A DNA stretch of 64,000 nt from an uncultured Actinomycetes bacterium. GTDB lineage: Bacteria; Actinomycetota; Coriobacteriia; Coriobacteriales; Atopobiaceae. The position numbers and the translations under genes were made by a program. The first letter of the stretch is position 1. Each line of letters begins with the position of its first letter. Positions 20,238 through 30,088 of this stretch are shown here, one piece after another. Under the pieces are notes generated by a model. It did not search any database. It had not been told where the DNA came from and saw only the letters and a program-made list of their open reading frames with translations. Where the stretch lies: assembly GCA_900315165.1 (NCBI GenBank), contig OMXZ01000002.1, positions 47,856 through 111,855 on the forward strand, given 5' to 3'.

Positions 20238-21632
20238 ATGAGGCAATCGGTCGAACACACACCCATTCGGGTTCTCGTACTCGGTATGGGCAAGACGGGC
20301 GCCTTCGTCGCGCGCTACTGCGCTGACCATGGCGATGAGGTCACACTTTATGGCGGGCTCGCGGCCCGCCCGGGCGGGCAGGGGGACGAGCTCGCAGCCT
20401 GCGGGGTCGACGTCGTCTATGGCACGGAGGACGTGCAGGGCGACTACGACCTCTGCGTGGCATCGCCGGGCATCTCGGAGTTCTCGGATTTCTTCCGCGC
20501 GGCAAAGTCCCATGCGGCCGAGATCGTCTCAGAGCCGGAATTCGCCTGGCGCGAGTCGCCAGAATGCTGGATCGCCATCACGGGCACCAACGGCAAGACG
20601 ACCACGACCACCTTCGTGCGCGACATCCTGCGCGGGGCGGGCCGGCGTGCCACGGCGGTCGGCAATATCGGCTACCTCTGTACCGAGGCGGTCACGAAGC
20701 GCGAGGAGGGGGAGTGGTTCGTCGCGGAGCTCTCGAGCTTCCAGCTCGCCGTCTCCCGCTGCCTGCATCCGCGCGTCGCCGTCCTCCTCAATGTGACGCC
20801 CGACCACATCGCCTGGCACAAGACGCTCGAGAATTACGCCGCCGCGAAGGAGAAGGCCTTCGCCAACCTCGGCGCAGGCGACCTTGCCGTCGTCGCGGTG
20901 GGGGATGACTGGTGCCGTGCCATCGCGGACCGTCTCGACGCGCGCGGCTTGCGCGTTTGCCGGCTCAACCTCGCCGGCGACCCGGACACCCCCTGCGCGG
21001 CTTTCGTGCGCGACGGCCGGCTCATGGTGCGCCTGGACGGTGTCGAGCATGCGCTTTGCGCGGCGGACGACCTGCAGATCAAAGGCGTCCACAATGTGGA
21101 GAACGCCCTCGCGGCGGCCACGGCGGCCCTCGAGGTCGGCGTTCCCGACGCGGACGTCGAGTCTGGCCTGCGCGCCTTTGTGCCGCTCGAGCACCGTATC
21201 GAGCCCTGCGGCGAGCTGGATGGCGTGCGTTTCGTCGACGATTCCAAAGCCACCAACACCGACGCGGTGGAGAAGGCCCTGACCGCTTTCGCCCCCGGCT
21301 CCATCGTCCTCCTCCTCGGTGGCCACGACAAGGGCACCGACCTCTCGAGCCTGGCCGCGGCCGTCGTGCGCGACTGCACGGCCGCGGTCTGCTACGGGGA
21401 TGCGGGTCCGCGCCTGGCGGCCGCGCTGCGCGCTTGCGCTCCCGACGTCGGCATGGTCCACGAGGCGCCCCATATGGCCGAGGCGCTCGACCTCGCCTGC
21501 GGCATCGCACAGCCTGGGCAGACGGTGCTGCTATCCCCGGCGTGCTCGAGCTTCGACGAATTCTCCGGGTTCGAGGAACGCGGCCGCGTCTTCAAGCGGC
21601 TGGTCGCCGACCGCATCCGCGCAGGCAGGTAG
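20238..21632 (+). CDS. murD: UDP-N-acetylmuramoylalanine--D-glutamate ligase
   Basis: MurD adds D-glutamate to UDP-MurNAc-L-Ala. The 464-residue protein has an N-terminal Rossmann-like domain (VLVLGMGKTGAFVARYC), the ATP site ITGTNGKTTTTTFV, ELSSFQL, NVTPDHI and the C-terminal DDSKATNTDAV and LLLGGHDKG motifs. It lies 59 bases after mraY, and GTAGGAGAG stands before its ATG. Confidence 0.95.
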   Translation: MRQSVEHTPIRVLVLGMGKTGAFVARYCADHGDEVTLYGGLAARPGGQGDELAACGVDVVYGTEDVQGDYDLCVASPGISEFSDFFRAAKSHAAEIVSEPEFAWRESPECWIAITGTNGKTTTTTFVRDILRGAGRRATAVGNIGYLCTEAVTKREEGEWFVAELSSFQLAVSRCLHPRVAVLLNVTPDHIAWHKTLENYAAAKEKAFANLGAGDLAVVAVGDDWCRAIADRLDARGLRVCRLNLAGDPDTPCAAFVRDGRLMVRLDGVEHALCAADDLQIKGVHNVENALAAATAALEVGVPDADVESGLRAFVPLEHRIEPCGELDGVRFVDDSKATNTDAVEKALTAFAPGSIVLLLGGHDKGTDLSSLAAAVVRDCTAAVCYGDAGPRLAAALRACAPDVGMVHEAPHMAEALDLACGIAQPGQTVLLSPACSSFDEFSGFEERGRVFKRLVADRIRAGR

Positions 21633-21635
21633 CCG

Positions 21636-23174
21636 ATGCGCAACGACTCCACGGCACACGAGGGCCGCCGCGACCGGCGTGCGGACAAGACCATCTTCGG
21701 CGTACCGGAGCGCTTCGAGAAGCCCCGTCTGACGCTCTACGTCGCCACCTTCGCTCTCTTTGCGTTCGGCCTGCTTATGATCTACTCCTCATCGTCCATC
21801 GTGGCGCTCACGAGCGCGGCGTCGGACCACAACCCGGCCTATTACCTTATCCGCCAGGCGGAGTTCGGCGCTGCGGGCATCGGCGCCGCCGTCTTGTTGG
21901 CATACGTGGATTATCACTTCTGGGCCGAGAAGGCGCTTCCGCTCATCTGGCTCGTGACGACGGGCATGCTCGTCCTTGTGATCTTCACCTCGTCGGGCTC
22001 GGACGCCTACGGCGCGACTCGCTGGATCCAGCTCGGCCCCTTCAGCCTGCAGCCGTCCGAATTTGCCAAGGTGACGGTCGTGCTCACTGCCGCGAACCTC
22101 TGCCAGCGTTATTTTGATGACGGCTCGATCAGCAAGAGGGACTTCTATCTCATGGGCGCCCTCGGCGTCGGCATCCCGCTCGTCCTCATCCTCGTGCAAC
22201 CCGACAAGGGCTCCACGATGATCTGCGCCGCGACCGTCCTCGTGATGCTTTACCTGTCCGGCATGTCGGGAAAGCTCACGATATTCGTTATCGTTCTCGG
22301 CTTCGCCCTCATGTTCGCCTGGTCCATGCGCGACGACTACTCGCGTGCCCGTATCATGACGGTCCTCGATCCCTGGGCCGACCGCTACGGTGCCGGCTAC
22401 CAGCTCGTCCAAGGCTTCTACGCCTTCGGCAGCGGCGGGCTCTTCGGCGTCGGCATCGGTGCGAGCCGTCAGAAGTACTCCTATCTGCCCATGGCCTACA
22501 ACGACTTTATCTTCGCCGTGATCGGCGAGGAATGCGGGCTCCTCGGCACGCTCGGCGTCCTCGCTGCGTTCGGCCTGCTTCTGTGGGCCGGTCTGCGCAT
22601 CGCGCGCTACGCCCCCGACCTGTCCGGACGCCTGATCGCCGCCGGTTCGGTCTCCATGCTGGTCATCCAGCTCTTTGTCAACATCTGCGGCGTCCTCGGC
22701 GTCATGCCGCTCACGGGCAAGCCCGTGCCCTTCCTGAGCTACGGCGGCTCTTCGATCATCTCCTGCCTCATGCTCGTAGGCTTGGTCGCGTCGGTATCGC
22801 GCGCCTCCCATCTCGAGGAGACGCAGTCCGACGCGCGCCGCCGCGACCTGTCGCTGGCACGTCGGTCGCGGACGGACGGGCCCGGCGACGGTTCCGGCTT
22901 CGTCGGGGAGCCGCAGCCCCGCTCTGCGCGAGGCGGTTCCGTACGGACCAGTGCGCCCGCAACCGCGCCGCGCCTCACGCTGGTCGAGGGCGGGGGGACC
23001 GAGAGCCGTCCCGTCCCGCGCCCCACACCGCTCGCGCGGCAGTCGACGCCGCGGGGCCGCCTCACGACCGATGCCAGCGGGCACCGCAGGATAGATCTTG
23101 GCCCGGACGCGGCCGACCGCCTGAGGGGCACGCGCTCGTCTTCCGGCAGAAGGGATGGAAGAAGTGGCAGATAA
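21636..23174 (+). CDS. ftsW: Septal peptidoglycan polymerase FtsW
   Basis: FtsW is a SEDS-family glycosyltransferase working with the septal PBP. The 512-residue protein has about ten membrane segments and the SEDS motifs WIQLGPFSLQPSE, QPDKGSTM, GAGYQLVQGFYAFGSGG and FLSYGGSSII. After the last membrane segment comes a cytoplasmic tail of roughly 120 residues rich in Arg, Ser, Pro and Gly. Many actinobacterial FtsW proteins have such tails, and they may bind division partners. The end overlaps murG by 20 bases. Confidence 0.92.
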   Translation: MRNDSTAHEGRRDRRADKTIFGVPERFEKPRLTLYVATFALFAFGLLMIYSSSSIVALTSAASDHNPAYYLIRQAEFGAAGIGAAVLLAYVDYHFWAEKALPLIWLVTTGMLVLVIFTSSGSDAYGATRWIQLGPFSLQPSEFAKVTVVLTAANLCQRYFDDGSISKRDFYLMGALGVGIPLVLILVQPDKGSTMICAATVLVMLYLSGMSGKLTIFVIVLGFALMFAWSMRDDYSRARIMTVLDPWADRYGAGYQLVQGFYAFGSGGLFGVGIGASRQKYSYLPMAYNDFIFAVIGEECGLLGTLGVLAAFGLLLWAGLRIARYAPDLSGRLIAAGSVSMLVIQLFVNICGVLGVMPLTGKPVPFLSYGGSSIISCLMLVGLVASVSRASHLEETQSDARRRDLSLARRSRTDGPGDGSGFVGEPQPRSARGGSVRTSAPATAPRLTLVEGGGTESRPVPRPTPLARQSTPRGRLTTDASGHRRIDLGPDAADRLRGTRSSSGRRDGRSGR

Positions 23175-24291
23175 GCTCAAGGTCGCCATCGCCGCCGGCG
23201 GTACGGCGGGACACATCAACCCGGCTCTTGCCCTCGCGGGGGAGCTCGCGCAGCGCGGCCACGAGGTGTGTTTCTTTGGCCAGTCGACCCGTCTGGAGGC
23301 CAAGCTCGTCCCCGAGGCGGGCTATCCCTTCCATCAGATCGTGGTGACGGGTTTCGACCGCTCCCGTCCCTGGACGGCGATCACGGCCCTTGTGCGCATG
23401 AGGGGCGCCGAGCGCGAGGTGGGGCAGGTCTTTGCTGCCGAGGGTGCTCCCGACGTAGCCGTAGGCTTCGGCGCCTACGTCGAGATGGCGCTCCTGCGCT
23501 GGTGCGCTTCCCACGGGGTGCCCTACGTCCTGCATGAGCAGAACTCCGTCCCGGGCCTCGCCAACAAGATGAGCGCCAAGAAGGCGGCCAAGCTCTGCCT
23601 CTCCTTCCCCGCGGCGCGCGCCGCCTTCGAGGGCAAGACGGGTCCCGCGACCGAGGTCGTCATGACGGGCAACCCCGTCCGTCGCAGCGTGACGGATGCC
23701 ACGCGGCAGGGCGGCCGTGCCGCCTTCGGGGTCCCGGAGGATGCGGAGATGCTGCTCGTCTTTGGCGGGAGCCTCGGTGCGCAGCACCTGAATCAAGGCA
23801 TCGTCGCCCTGAGGGACCGCCTGCTCGCCCAGCCCTCGCTCTATATCGTGCATTCCACGGGCGATGCGCTCTATGACGATACGGTGGCGGCGCTCGGCCT
23901 GACGGAGGAGCAGAAGGCGCGCTGGCAGGTCATGCCCTACATCAGCGATATGGGCGGTGCCCTGGCCGCGGCGGACCTCGTCGTGTCGCGCGCGGGTGCC
24001 TCGTCGATAGCGGAAATCGCGGCGCTTGCCGTGCCGTCGCTCCTTGTCCCATACCCCCTGGCCACGGAAAACCATCAGGCGACCAACGCTCACCTGCTTG
24101 CCGACGTGGGCGCAGCCGTGATTTGCGACGACGACCGCATCGACACCTCCGAGTTCGCAGATGGCCTGATGGACCTCGTGACCGATCCCGACCGCCGCGG
24201 GGCGATGCACAAGGCTGCGCTCACCCTCAAGGCGGGGGATGCCGCGGCCGCACTGGCCGACCAGGTCGAGGCTGCCGCGCACAAAGCCTAG
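23155..24291 (+). CDS. murG: UDP-GlcNAc:lipid I GlcNAc transferase
   Basis: MurG converts lipid I to lipid II at the inner face of the membrane. The 378-residue protein has the N-terminal AIAAGGTAGHINPALALA lipid-phosphate loop, the HEQNSVPGLANK motif and the GT28 C-terminal nucleotide-binding motifs (GGSLGAQHLNQ, SRAGASSIAEIAAL, ATENHQATNA). The ATG at 23155 lies inside the ftsW tail; an in-frame GTG at 23164 is possible. Confidence 0.95.
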   Translation: MEEVADKLKVAIAAGGTAGHINPALALAGELAQRGHEVCFFGQSTRLEAKLVPEAGYPFHQIVVTGFDRSRPWTAITALVRMRGAEREVGQVFAAEGAPDVAVGFGAYVEMALLRWCASHGVPYVLHEQNSVPGLANKMSAKKAAKLCLSFPAARAAFEGKTGPATEVVMTGNPVRRSVTDATRQGGRAAFGVPEDAEMLLVFGGSLGAQHLNQGIVALRDRLLAQPSLYIVHSTGDALYDDTVAALGLTEEQKARWQVMPYISDMGGALAAADLVVSRAGASSIAEIAALAVPSLLVPYPLATENHQATNAHLLADVGAAVICDDDRIDTSEFADGLMDLVTDPDRRGAMHKAALTLKAGDAAAALADQVEAAAHKA

Positions 24292-24408
24292 GGTCGGCAT
24301 TCGCTGTTCGCGTATGTTTTCGGGACTATCGCCAATCGATGGGCGTTGCCGCTCCGCCTTGGGCTAGAGTAAATGCGTATGTGAATTACGCAACCCAGAA
24401 GGGGACAC

Positions 24409-25827
24409 ATGGCTGAGTCTTCTGCTTTCTCGAGCGCGCACTTCATCGGCATCGGCGGTGCCGGCATGAGCGGTATCGCACTGGTCCTGCACGAGCGCGG
24501 CTGCAGGGTCACCGGCTCCGACCTCAAGAGCTCCAATTACGTCCGCGGCCTCGAGCACGCAGGCATTAACGTCAAGATCGGGCACCGTGCGGAGACGATC
24601 GACGAGCTTGCGCCCGACGTCGTCGTGATCTCGTCGGCGATTCCCGAGACCAATCCCGAGTTGGTCCGCGCCCGCGAGCTGGGCATTCCCGTCTGGCCCC
24701 GCGCCAAGATGCTCTCGGCTCTGGGTACCGGCGCCACGACGGTCGCGGTCGCTGGCACGCACGGCAAGACGACCACGAGCTCCATGGTCGCCACGATGCT
24801 CGACCATCTGGGCTGCGACCCCTCCTTCCTGATCGGCGGCATCGTCGAGGAGTACGGCACCAACGGCCGCAACGGCAACGGCGGTTATTTCGTCTGCGAG
24901 GCCGACGAGTCCGACGGATCGTTCCTCTTCCTCAATCCCGACGTGGTCGTGGTCACCAATATCGAGGCGGACCACCTCGACCACTACGGCACCCTCGAGA
25001 ACATCGAGAAGACCTTCTGCCAGTTCATGAACCTTGTCGGCCACGACGGCACGGTCGTCATCTACGGCGACGTGCCCCATTACGTCGAGCTGGCCCGCTC
25101 CTGCGACTGCCACGTCGTGACCTATGGCTTTGCGGACACCAACGACTTCGTCTGCACCCCGTCGCCCGAGTCTTCCCACCAGCTCGAGAGCCATTTCAGC
25201 GTGACCTGCCCCGACGGTACGGTGCGCTGTCTTTCCCTGCACGCCAATCCCGGCAAGCACAATATGGGCAACGCGACGGCCGCCCTCGCGGTGGCGAGCG
25301 TGCTCGGGCTCGACCTCGACCGCGCGGCCGAGTCGGTCTCGGGCTTCAAGGGCGCCCATCGCCGATTCACGCACGTGGGCGATATAGACGGCGTCACGGT
25401 CGTCGACGACTACGGTCACCACCCCACCGAGATCGCGGCCACGCTCGCCGCGGCGCGCGCCCTCGACTTCAAGCGCATCGTGTGCGTCTTCCAGCCGCAC
25501 CGCTACAGCCGCACCCAGGCCCTGGCCGACATGTTCGGTACCGCCTTCGACGATGCCGACGTCCTCATCGTGATGGACGTCTTCTCCGCAGGCGAGATGG
25601 CCATCCCCGGCGTATCGGGCAAGACGGTCGTCAAGTCCGTCAAGGCCCATGGGTCGGTCGACGACGTTACCTACCTGCCCAATCGCAAGGAGCTCGTGGC
25701 GCATCTCGTCGAAATCTGCCGGCCCGGCGACCTGCTCATCACGCAGGGCGCGGGCGACGTCACCCAGATCGGCCCCGCCTTCATTGCGTCCATGCGCGAG
25801 CGTGACGGCAAGGGCGCGGAGGCCTAG
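24409..25827 (+). CDS. murC: UDP-N-acetylmuramate--L-alanine ligase
   Basis: MurC adds L-alanine to UDP-MurNAc. The 472-residue protein has the N-terminal GIGGAGMSGIA motif, SDLKSSN, the ATP site AGTHGKTTTSSMV, EADESDGSF, NIEADHLDHY and DDYGHHPTEI. The 117-base gap before it may hold a promoter, but no clear hexamers at good spacing were found. The murB GTG follows with no gap. Confidence 0.96.
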   Translation: MAESSAFSSAHFIGIGGAGMSGIALVLHERGCRVTGSDLKSSNYVRGLEHAGINVKIGHRAETIDELAPDVVVISSAIPETNPELVRARELGIPVWPRAKMLSALGTGATTVAVAGTHGKTTTSSMVATMLDHLGCDPSFLIGGIVEEYGTNGRNGNGGYFVCEADESDGSFLFLNPDVVVVTNIEADHLDHYGTLENIEKTFCQFMNLVGHDGTVVIYGDVPHYVELARSCDCHVVTYGFADTNDFVCTPSPESSHQLESHFSVTCPDGTVRCLSLHANPGKHNMGNATAALAVASVLGLDLDRAAESVSGFKGAHRRFTHVGDIDGVTVVDDYGHHPTEIAATLAAARALDFKRIVCVFQPHRYSRTQALADMFGTAFDDADVLIVMDVFSAGEMAIPGVSGKTVVKSVKAHGSVDDVTYLPNRKELVAHLVEICRPGDLLITQGAGDVTQIGPAFIASMRERDGKGAEA

Positions 25828-26742
25828 GTGAGCGTCTTCAACGCGTACATGGCGCTTTCGGGCAAGGTCGATGCCGAGGTCATCAGGCGGGAGAAGCTCT
25901 CGCACAGGACGACCTATCGCATCGGCGGCCCGGCGGCCCTCTTCGTGATTCCCCGGACATATCAGGCCCTGATGCGTACGTTCGAGGTCCTCGGGACCGA
26001 GGGCGTGCCCTGGATTGTGCTCGGTCGCGGGTCCAACGTGCTCGTGGCCGACGAGGGCTACGATGGCTGTGTGATCAAGCTCGGTCGCGAGTTCTCACGC
26101 ATCGAGAGCGCGGGCGACGGTCGCCTCACTGCCGGCGCCGGCGCCCTGCTCAATACCCTGCTCTCCCAGGCGCAGCAGGCGGGACTCTCCGGCCTCGAAA
26201 TTCTGACGGGCGTGCCTGGCACGGTCGGCGGCGCGGTGTCCATGAACGCCGGCATGCGCAGCGAGTGGATCGGCTCGCGCGTGGAGTCGGTGGTCACGGT
26301 CAAGCCGCGCGAGGGCATGCGGCGTTATCAGGGTATCGACATCGAATGGGACTACCGGTGGTGTTCGCTTCCCGCCGACGAGGTCATCCTCGAGGCGACC
26401 TTCGCGCTCGACCCCGCCGACAAGGACAGGATCGCATCGGAGATGGAATCGCGTCTGGCCCGCCGCCGCCTGCGTCAGCCCATGGGGCTGCCGAGTTGCG
26501 GTTCCGTCTTCCGGAACCCGCCCCATGCGTCCGCAGGCCGGCTCGTGGAGGAGTGCGGGCTGTCCGGCTTCACCGTCGGCGGCGCGCAGATCTCCGAGAC
26601 GCACGCCAATTTCATTGTCAACCGCGGGGGTGCCAAGGCGGCAGACGTCGTCTCCTGCATGCAGAAGATGCATGACGGGGTGTTGACCTCCACCGGCATC
26701 GACCTGGTGCCCGAGGTCAAGCTCCTGGGCTTCGGCAGGTAG
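25828..26742 (+). CDS. murB: UDP-N-acetylenolpyruvoylglucosamine reductase
   Basis: MurB is the FAD-dependent reductase that forms UDP-MurNAc. The 304-residue protein has TTYRIGGPAALF, LGRGSNVLVAD (FAD site), GVPGTVGGAVSMNAG, the catalytic Ser region GSVFRNPP and HANFIVN near the end. It has the shorter type II form without the extra loop of E. coli MurB. It starts at the base after the murC stop. Confidence 0.94.
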   Translation: MSVFNAYMALSGKVDAEVIRREKLSHRTTYRIGGPAALFVIPRTYQALMRTFEVLGTEGVPWIVLGRGSNVLVADEGYDGCVIKLGREFSRIESAGDGRLTAGAGALLNTLLSQAQQAGLSGLEILTGVPGTVGGAVSMNAGMRSEWIGSRVESVVTVKPREGMRRYQGIDIEWDYRWCSLPADEVILEATFALDPADKDRIASEMESRLARRRLRQPMGLPSCGSVFRNPPHASAGRLVEECGLSGFTVGGAQISETHANFIVNRGGAKAADVVSCMQKMHDGVLTSTGIDLVPEVKLLGFGR

Positions 26743-26749
26743 GGTCGCC

Positions 26750-27796
26750 ATGGTCGACGACAGCCAGCGCAGAAAACCGACCAGGCGGCAGGGGAGTGGG
26801 CATGTCGCGCCCGCCGGCCCGACCCCCCAGTTCCGCCGTGCCAAGGACAAGGAAAAGGGTCTGCGCCTGCCGATCGGCAAAAAGCCCGCAGCGACACCCG
26901 CACCCACCGGATCCAAGCCTCCATTCCTCGTCCCTTCCCCGCAGACGCGGCGCGTGGAGCGCCGGTCGGGCAGGAAGGAGGGCAGCAGCCTGCCGGTGCG
27001 CCAGATCGCGCTCGGGTTGGGCGTGATGGCTGCCCTCTTTGTCGTGGCGGCCGTCGTGATCCTCGTGCTGTCGCATACGAGCGCCTTCACCATCACCGAT
27101 GTGACGGCGGTCGCGAGCGATCATGTGAGCGAGGACAACATCGTGAAGCTCGCAGAGGTGCCCGATGGCGCGACCCTGCTCAACGTCGACGAGGCCAAGG
27201 TCGCCGAGTCGGTCAAGCGCAACCCCTGGGTCGCCGATGTGCATTTCACCCGTAAGTTCCCCGGCACGTTGCAGATCAGCGTCACCGAGCGCAAGGTGCG
27301 CGCCCTGGTCGTCATGAATTCGGGCGACGTCGTATGGTGCCTGGGCGAAGGCAATGTCTGGATCGAGCCGATCTCGATACAGGCGGCTGAGGATCAGGAT
27401 TTCAATGCGGCGGCGCTCGAGAAGGCGCAGGAGATGGGGGCCCTCCTGATAACGGATTCGCCGGCGAGCGTGAGCCCCGTGGCGGGCTCCGAGGCGAGCG
27501 ATGACTCCATCGCGGCCGTCAACGACTTCCAAGCGGATTTCTCGGACAGCTTCGCCGCACAGATCGTGAGCTATTCGGCTCCGAGCGCGACGAGCGTCTC
27601 CTGCATCCTCGACAGCGGCATCACCGTGTCCCTGGGGGCCGCGACCGATGTCTCATCCAAGGAGACTGCCATCAGGTCGATCCTCGACAAATATCCGAAT
27701 CGCATCACCTACATCAACGTGCGGGTACCCTCCCGGCCCTCGTATCGCGTGATTGACTCGCAGGATGTGACGGAGGGAACCGGGGCCACGTCCTGA
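26750..27796 (+). CDS. ftsQ: Cell division protein FtsQ/DivIB
   Basis: This 348-residue single-pass protein has a long basic cytoplasmic region (85 residues, many Arg/Lys/Pro), a membrane segment at about residues 86-107, and an outside part starting with a POTRA domain (FTITDVTAVASDHVSEDNIVKLA, then LLNVD and KRNPWVADVHFTRKFPGTLQISVTERK). The remaining C-terminal part is Asp/Ser/Ala-rich. It acts with the FtsL-like protein in the divisome. It starts seven bases after murB. Confidence 0.9.
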   Translation: MVDDSQRRKPTRRQGSGHVAPAGPTPQFRRAKDKEKGLRLPIGKKPAATPAPTGSKPPFLVPSPQTRRVERRSGRKEGSSLPVRQIALGLGVMAALFVVAAVVILVLSHTSAFTITDVTAVASDHVSEDNIVKLAEVPDGATLLNVDEAKVAESVKRNPWVADVHFTRKFPGTLQISVTERKVRALVVMNSGDVVWCLGEGNVWIEPISIQAAEDQDFNAAALEKAQEMGALLITDSPASVSPVAGSEASDDSIAAVNDFQADFSDSFAAQIVSYSAPSATSVSCILDSGITVSLGAATDVSSKETAIRSILDKYPNRITYINVRVPSRPSYRVIDSQDVTEGTGATS

Positions 27797-27877
27797 CACC
27801 CAGGTTGGCGAGCTGGACGTTTACTCTGGGTTACATGAGGTGTCACAGGCCTTATCCAAATAATCCGATATGCAATA

Positions 27878-27955
27878 AACTTCATCCTGAAGTTGACGGA
27901 ATCCCACACGATTGTGGGACCGTTTACCTGCGAATTTTGCAATTCGTATTTTTTT
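27878..27955 (+). promoter_or_regulatory. ftsZ leader with three hairpin-forming palindromes
   Basis: The 331 bases between ftsQ and ftsZ are much more AT-rich than the genes around them. Three inverted repeats lie close together: AACTTCA/TGAAGTT (27878-27894), TCCCACA/TGTGGGA (27902-27919) and CGAATT/AATTCG followed by a T-run (27931-27955). The third looks like a weak intrinsic terminator that could partly separate ftsZ transcription from the upstream genes. The others may be operators. Confidence 0.55.
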
Positions 27956-27956
27956 G

Positions 27957-27989
27957 TTGACAAGAGTCGGGAAAGTGTGCAACTATAAC
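27957..27989 (+). promoter_or_regulatory. Probable ftsZ promoter
   Basis: A perfect TTGACA lies at 27957-27962 and TATAAC at 27984-27989. The spacing is 21 bases, longer than the usual 17, so either the -10 used is a poorer hexamer a few bases upstream or an activator is needed. It lies about 140 bases before the ftsZ start. Confidence 0.45.
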
Positions 27990-28127
27990 GCGCTTTGGGA
28001 TAAATATCGAGGTCAACTTGAGGTTTAAGGTTCCGAGATGGCAAAGAAGCGAAGCCCGTACGCAGACAAACGCACCACACACGCAACGACTATACGGAAG
28101 AACGAAACGGCAACAGGAGGTCCAACC

Positions 28128-29246
28128 ATGGTAAACGACGACAACCTCAGCAATTATCTTGCGGTCATCAAGGTAGTCGGTGTGGGCGGCGGCGGCACCA
28201 ACGCCGTCAACCGCATGATCGAGGAGGGCATCCGCGGCGTCGAGTTCGTGGCGATCAACACCGACGCCCAGGCGCTCGCGATCTCCGAGGCCGATATCAA
28301 GGTCCACATCGGGGCCGACATCACCAAGGGCCTCGGCGCCGGCGCCAACCCCGAAGTCGGCCAGGAGGCCGCCGAGGATTCCCGTGACGACATCAAGGCG
28401 GCCCTGGCGGGTGCCGACATGGTCTTCATCGCAGCCGGTGAGGGCGGCGGCACCGGCACGGGCGCGGCCCCGGTCGTGGCCGACATCGCCCGCAACGACG
28501 TGGGCGCCCTGACCGTCGGCGTCGTGACGAAGCCCTTCAACTTCGAGAACGGCAAGCGCCAGCAGAACGCGACGGAGGGCATCGCGACGCTCGCCGACAG
28601 CGTCGACACGCTGATCGTCATCCCCAATGAGAACCTCATCAAGAACAACAACAAGATCACGATGCTCGAGGCCTTCCGCATGGCCGACGAGGTCCTGTGC
28701 GAGGGCACCCAGGGTATCACCGACCTCATCACCATCCCGGGCCTGATCAACCTCGACTTCGCCGACGTCACCACCGTCATGCGCGGCGCGGGTACCGCCA
28801 TGATGGGCGTCGGTATCGCATCCGGCGACAACCGCGCGGTCGACGCTGCCCAGCAGGCCATTACCTCCGACCTGCTCGAGACCTCGATCGACGGCGCGAC
28901 GCGCGTCCTGCTGTCCATCGCCGGCAACAAAGAGCTTGGCATCCAGGAGATCAACGACGCCGCCGACCTCATCTCCCGCAGCGTCGACCCCAACGCCAAC
29001 CTCATTTTCGGCACCGTCATCGACGAGAGCCTGGGCGACCAGGTGCGCGTCACGGTCATCGCCACGGGCTTCAACGAGGGCAACGTCCAGACGTCCCTGC
29101 CCTCGCTCGACCGCGACCCGCTGACTGCCGTGAAGCGCCCGTCCTCCTCGCGTCAGCAGGCTCCCGAGGCGGCGCGCCCCGCGCAGCAGCAGGGCGCAAA
29201 CAAGGCCCTCGACATTCCCGAGTTCCTCAGGAACAGCCGCCTGTAG
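28128..29246 (+). CDS. ftsZ: Cell division protein FtsZ
   Basis: FtsZ is the tubulin-like GTPase that forms the division ring. The 372-residue protein has the GTP-binding [11 protein letters not shown] at residues 16-26, the tubulin signature [14 protein letters not shown], the T7 loop NLDFADV and the conserved C-terminal peptide [11 protein letters not shown] that binds partners such as SepF. AGGAGG stands before the ATG at 28128. The reading frame stays open 30 codons upstream (ATG at 28038), but that part does not look like FtsZ. No ftsA is present. Confidence 0.97.
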   Translation: MVNDDNLSNYLAVIKVVGVGGGGTNAVNRMIEEGIRGVEFVAINTDAQALAISEADIKVHIGADITKGLGAGANPEVGQEAAEDSRDDIKAALAGADMVFIAAGEGGGTGTGAAPVVADIARNDVGALTVGVVTKPFNFENGKRQQNATEGIATLADSVDTLIVIPNENLIKNNNKITMLEAFRMADEVLCEGTQGITDLITIPGLINLDFADVTTVMRGAGTAMMGVGIASGDNRAVDAAQQAITSDLLETSIDGATRVLLSIAGNKELGIQEINDAADLISRSVDPNANLIFGTVIDESLGDQVRVTVIATGFNEGNVQTSLPSLDRDPLTAVKRPSSSRQQAPEAARPAQQQGANKALDIPEFLRNSRL

Positions 29247-29248
29247 CC

Positions 29249-30061
29249 ATGGATTCGGCACCTTCTATCGACCGCTATGAATCGAAAGGCGTGACCCTGC
29301 TCGCGGACGCGGAGCGTCCGTACGGGGTCACGCTCGCGTTCACGGAACGTACTGGCGGGGTGTCCCGCGCGCCCTACGCCTCCCTGAACATCGGCGATGC
29401 GTGCGGGGACGACCAGGGCGCCGTCGCCGAGAACCGCCTGCGCGCGCTCGACGCCATCGGCGCCCGCGGATGCGCCGATCGCCTCGTCAACCCCCATCAG
29501 GTACACGGCGACACGGTCGTCACGGTGCGCGAGGGGACCGGTGGGGAGCTTGCGGCCGTGCGCCGGGAGGCGCGGGAGGGGGCCGATGCTGTTGTCTGCC
29601 TCACCGAGGACGTGCCCGTGCTCCTGTGCTACGCGGATTGCGTTCCCGTCATCGTCGTGGCCCCGGGAGGGTTTGCGGTCGTGCATTCGGGCTGGCGCGG
29701 TACCGACGCGCGCATTGCCGCCAAGGCGACCCGTTTGCTCCTTGCGGAGACTGGGGCGGCCGCCTCGCAGGCGCGGGCCTATATCGGCCCCCATATCGGA
29801 ACGGCTGACTACGAGGTCTCCATAGAGCTCGCCCGGCATTTCGCTGAGAGGTTCGGGCCCGCCTGCATTTCGGGGCCCGACCATCTGGACCTCGAGTTTT
29901 GCGTCCGTGCGGCACTCGCGGAGGCCGGCGTGGGGGAGGACCAGGTCGCCTCCTGCGCAGGCTCGACGGCGAGCAGTACGGACCGCTTCTATTCATTTCG
30001 AGCCGAGGGCATGTGCGGACGGCACGGCGCCCTCGCGTTTCGCCCGTCGGGCGCCGTCTAG
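29249..30061 (+). CDS. pgeF: PgeF/YfiH laccase-domain protein (peptidoglycan editing factor)
   Basis: Proteins of this family are multicopper-oxidase-like or purine nucleoside phosphorylase-like cytosolic enzymes; in E. coli the homologue prevents wrong residues in peptidoglycan. The 270-residue protein has the copper/zinc-site motifs NPHQVHGDTV, YADCVPV, VHSGWRGT and GPHIGTADYEV. It starts two bases after ftsZ, the usual place for yfiH in Gram-positives. Confidence 0.9.
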   Translation: MDSAPSIDRYESKGVTLLADAERPYGVTLAFTERTGGVSRAPYASLNIGDACGDDQGAVAENRLRALDAIGARGCADRLVNPHQVHGDTVVTVREGTGGELAAVRREAREGADAVVCLTEDVPVLLCYADCVPVIVVAPGGFAVVHSGWRGTDARIAAKATRLLLAETGAAASQARAYIGPHIGTADYEVSIELARHFAERFGPACISGPDHLDLEFCVRAALAEAGVGEDQVASCAGSTASSTDRFYSFRAEGMCGRHGALAFRPSGAV

Positions 30062-30088
30062 GCGCCGGACCGGAGGGGGGTTTGGTGC

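Noticed and set aside
28038..28127. A 30-residue N-terminal extension of FtsZ
   Set aside because: The extra residues are basic and unlike FtsZ, while AGGAGG lies just before the ATG at 28128.
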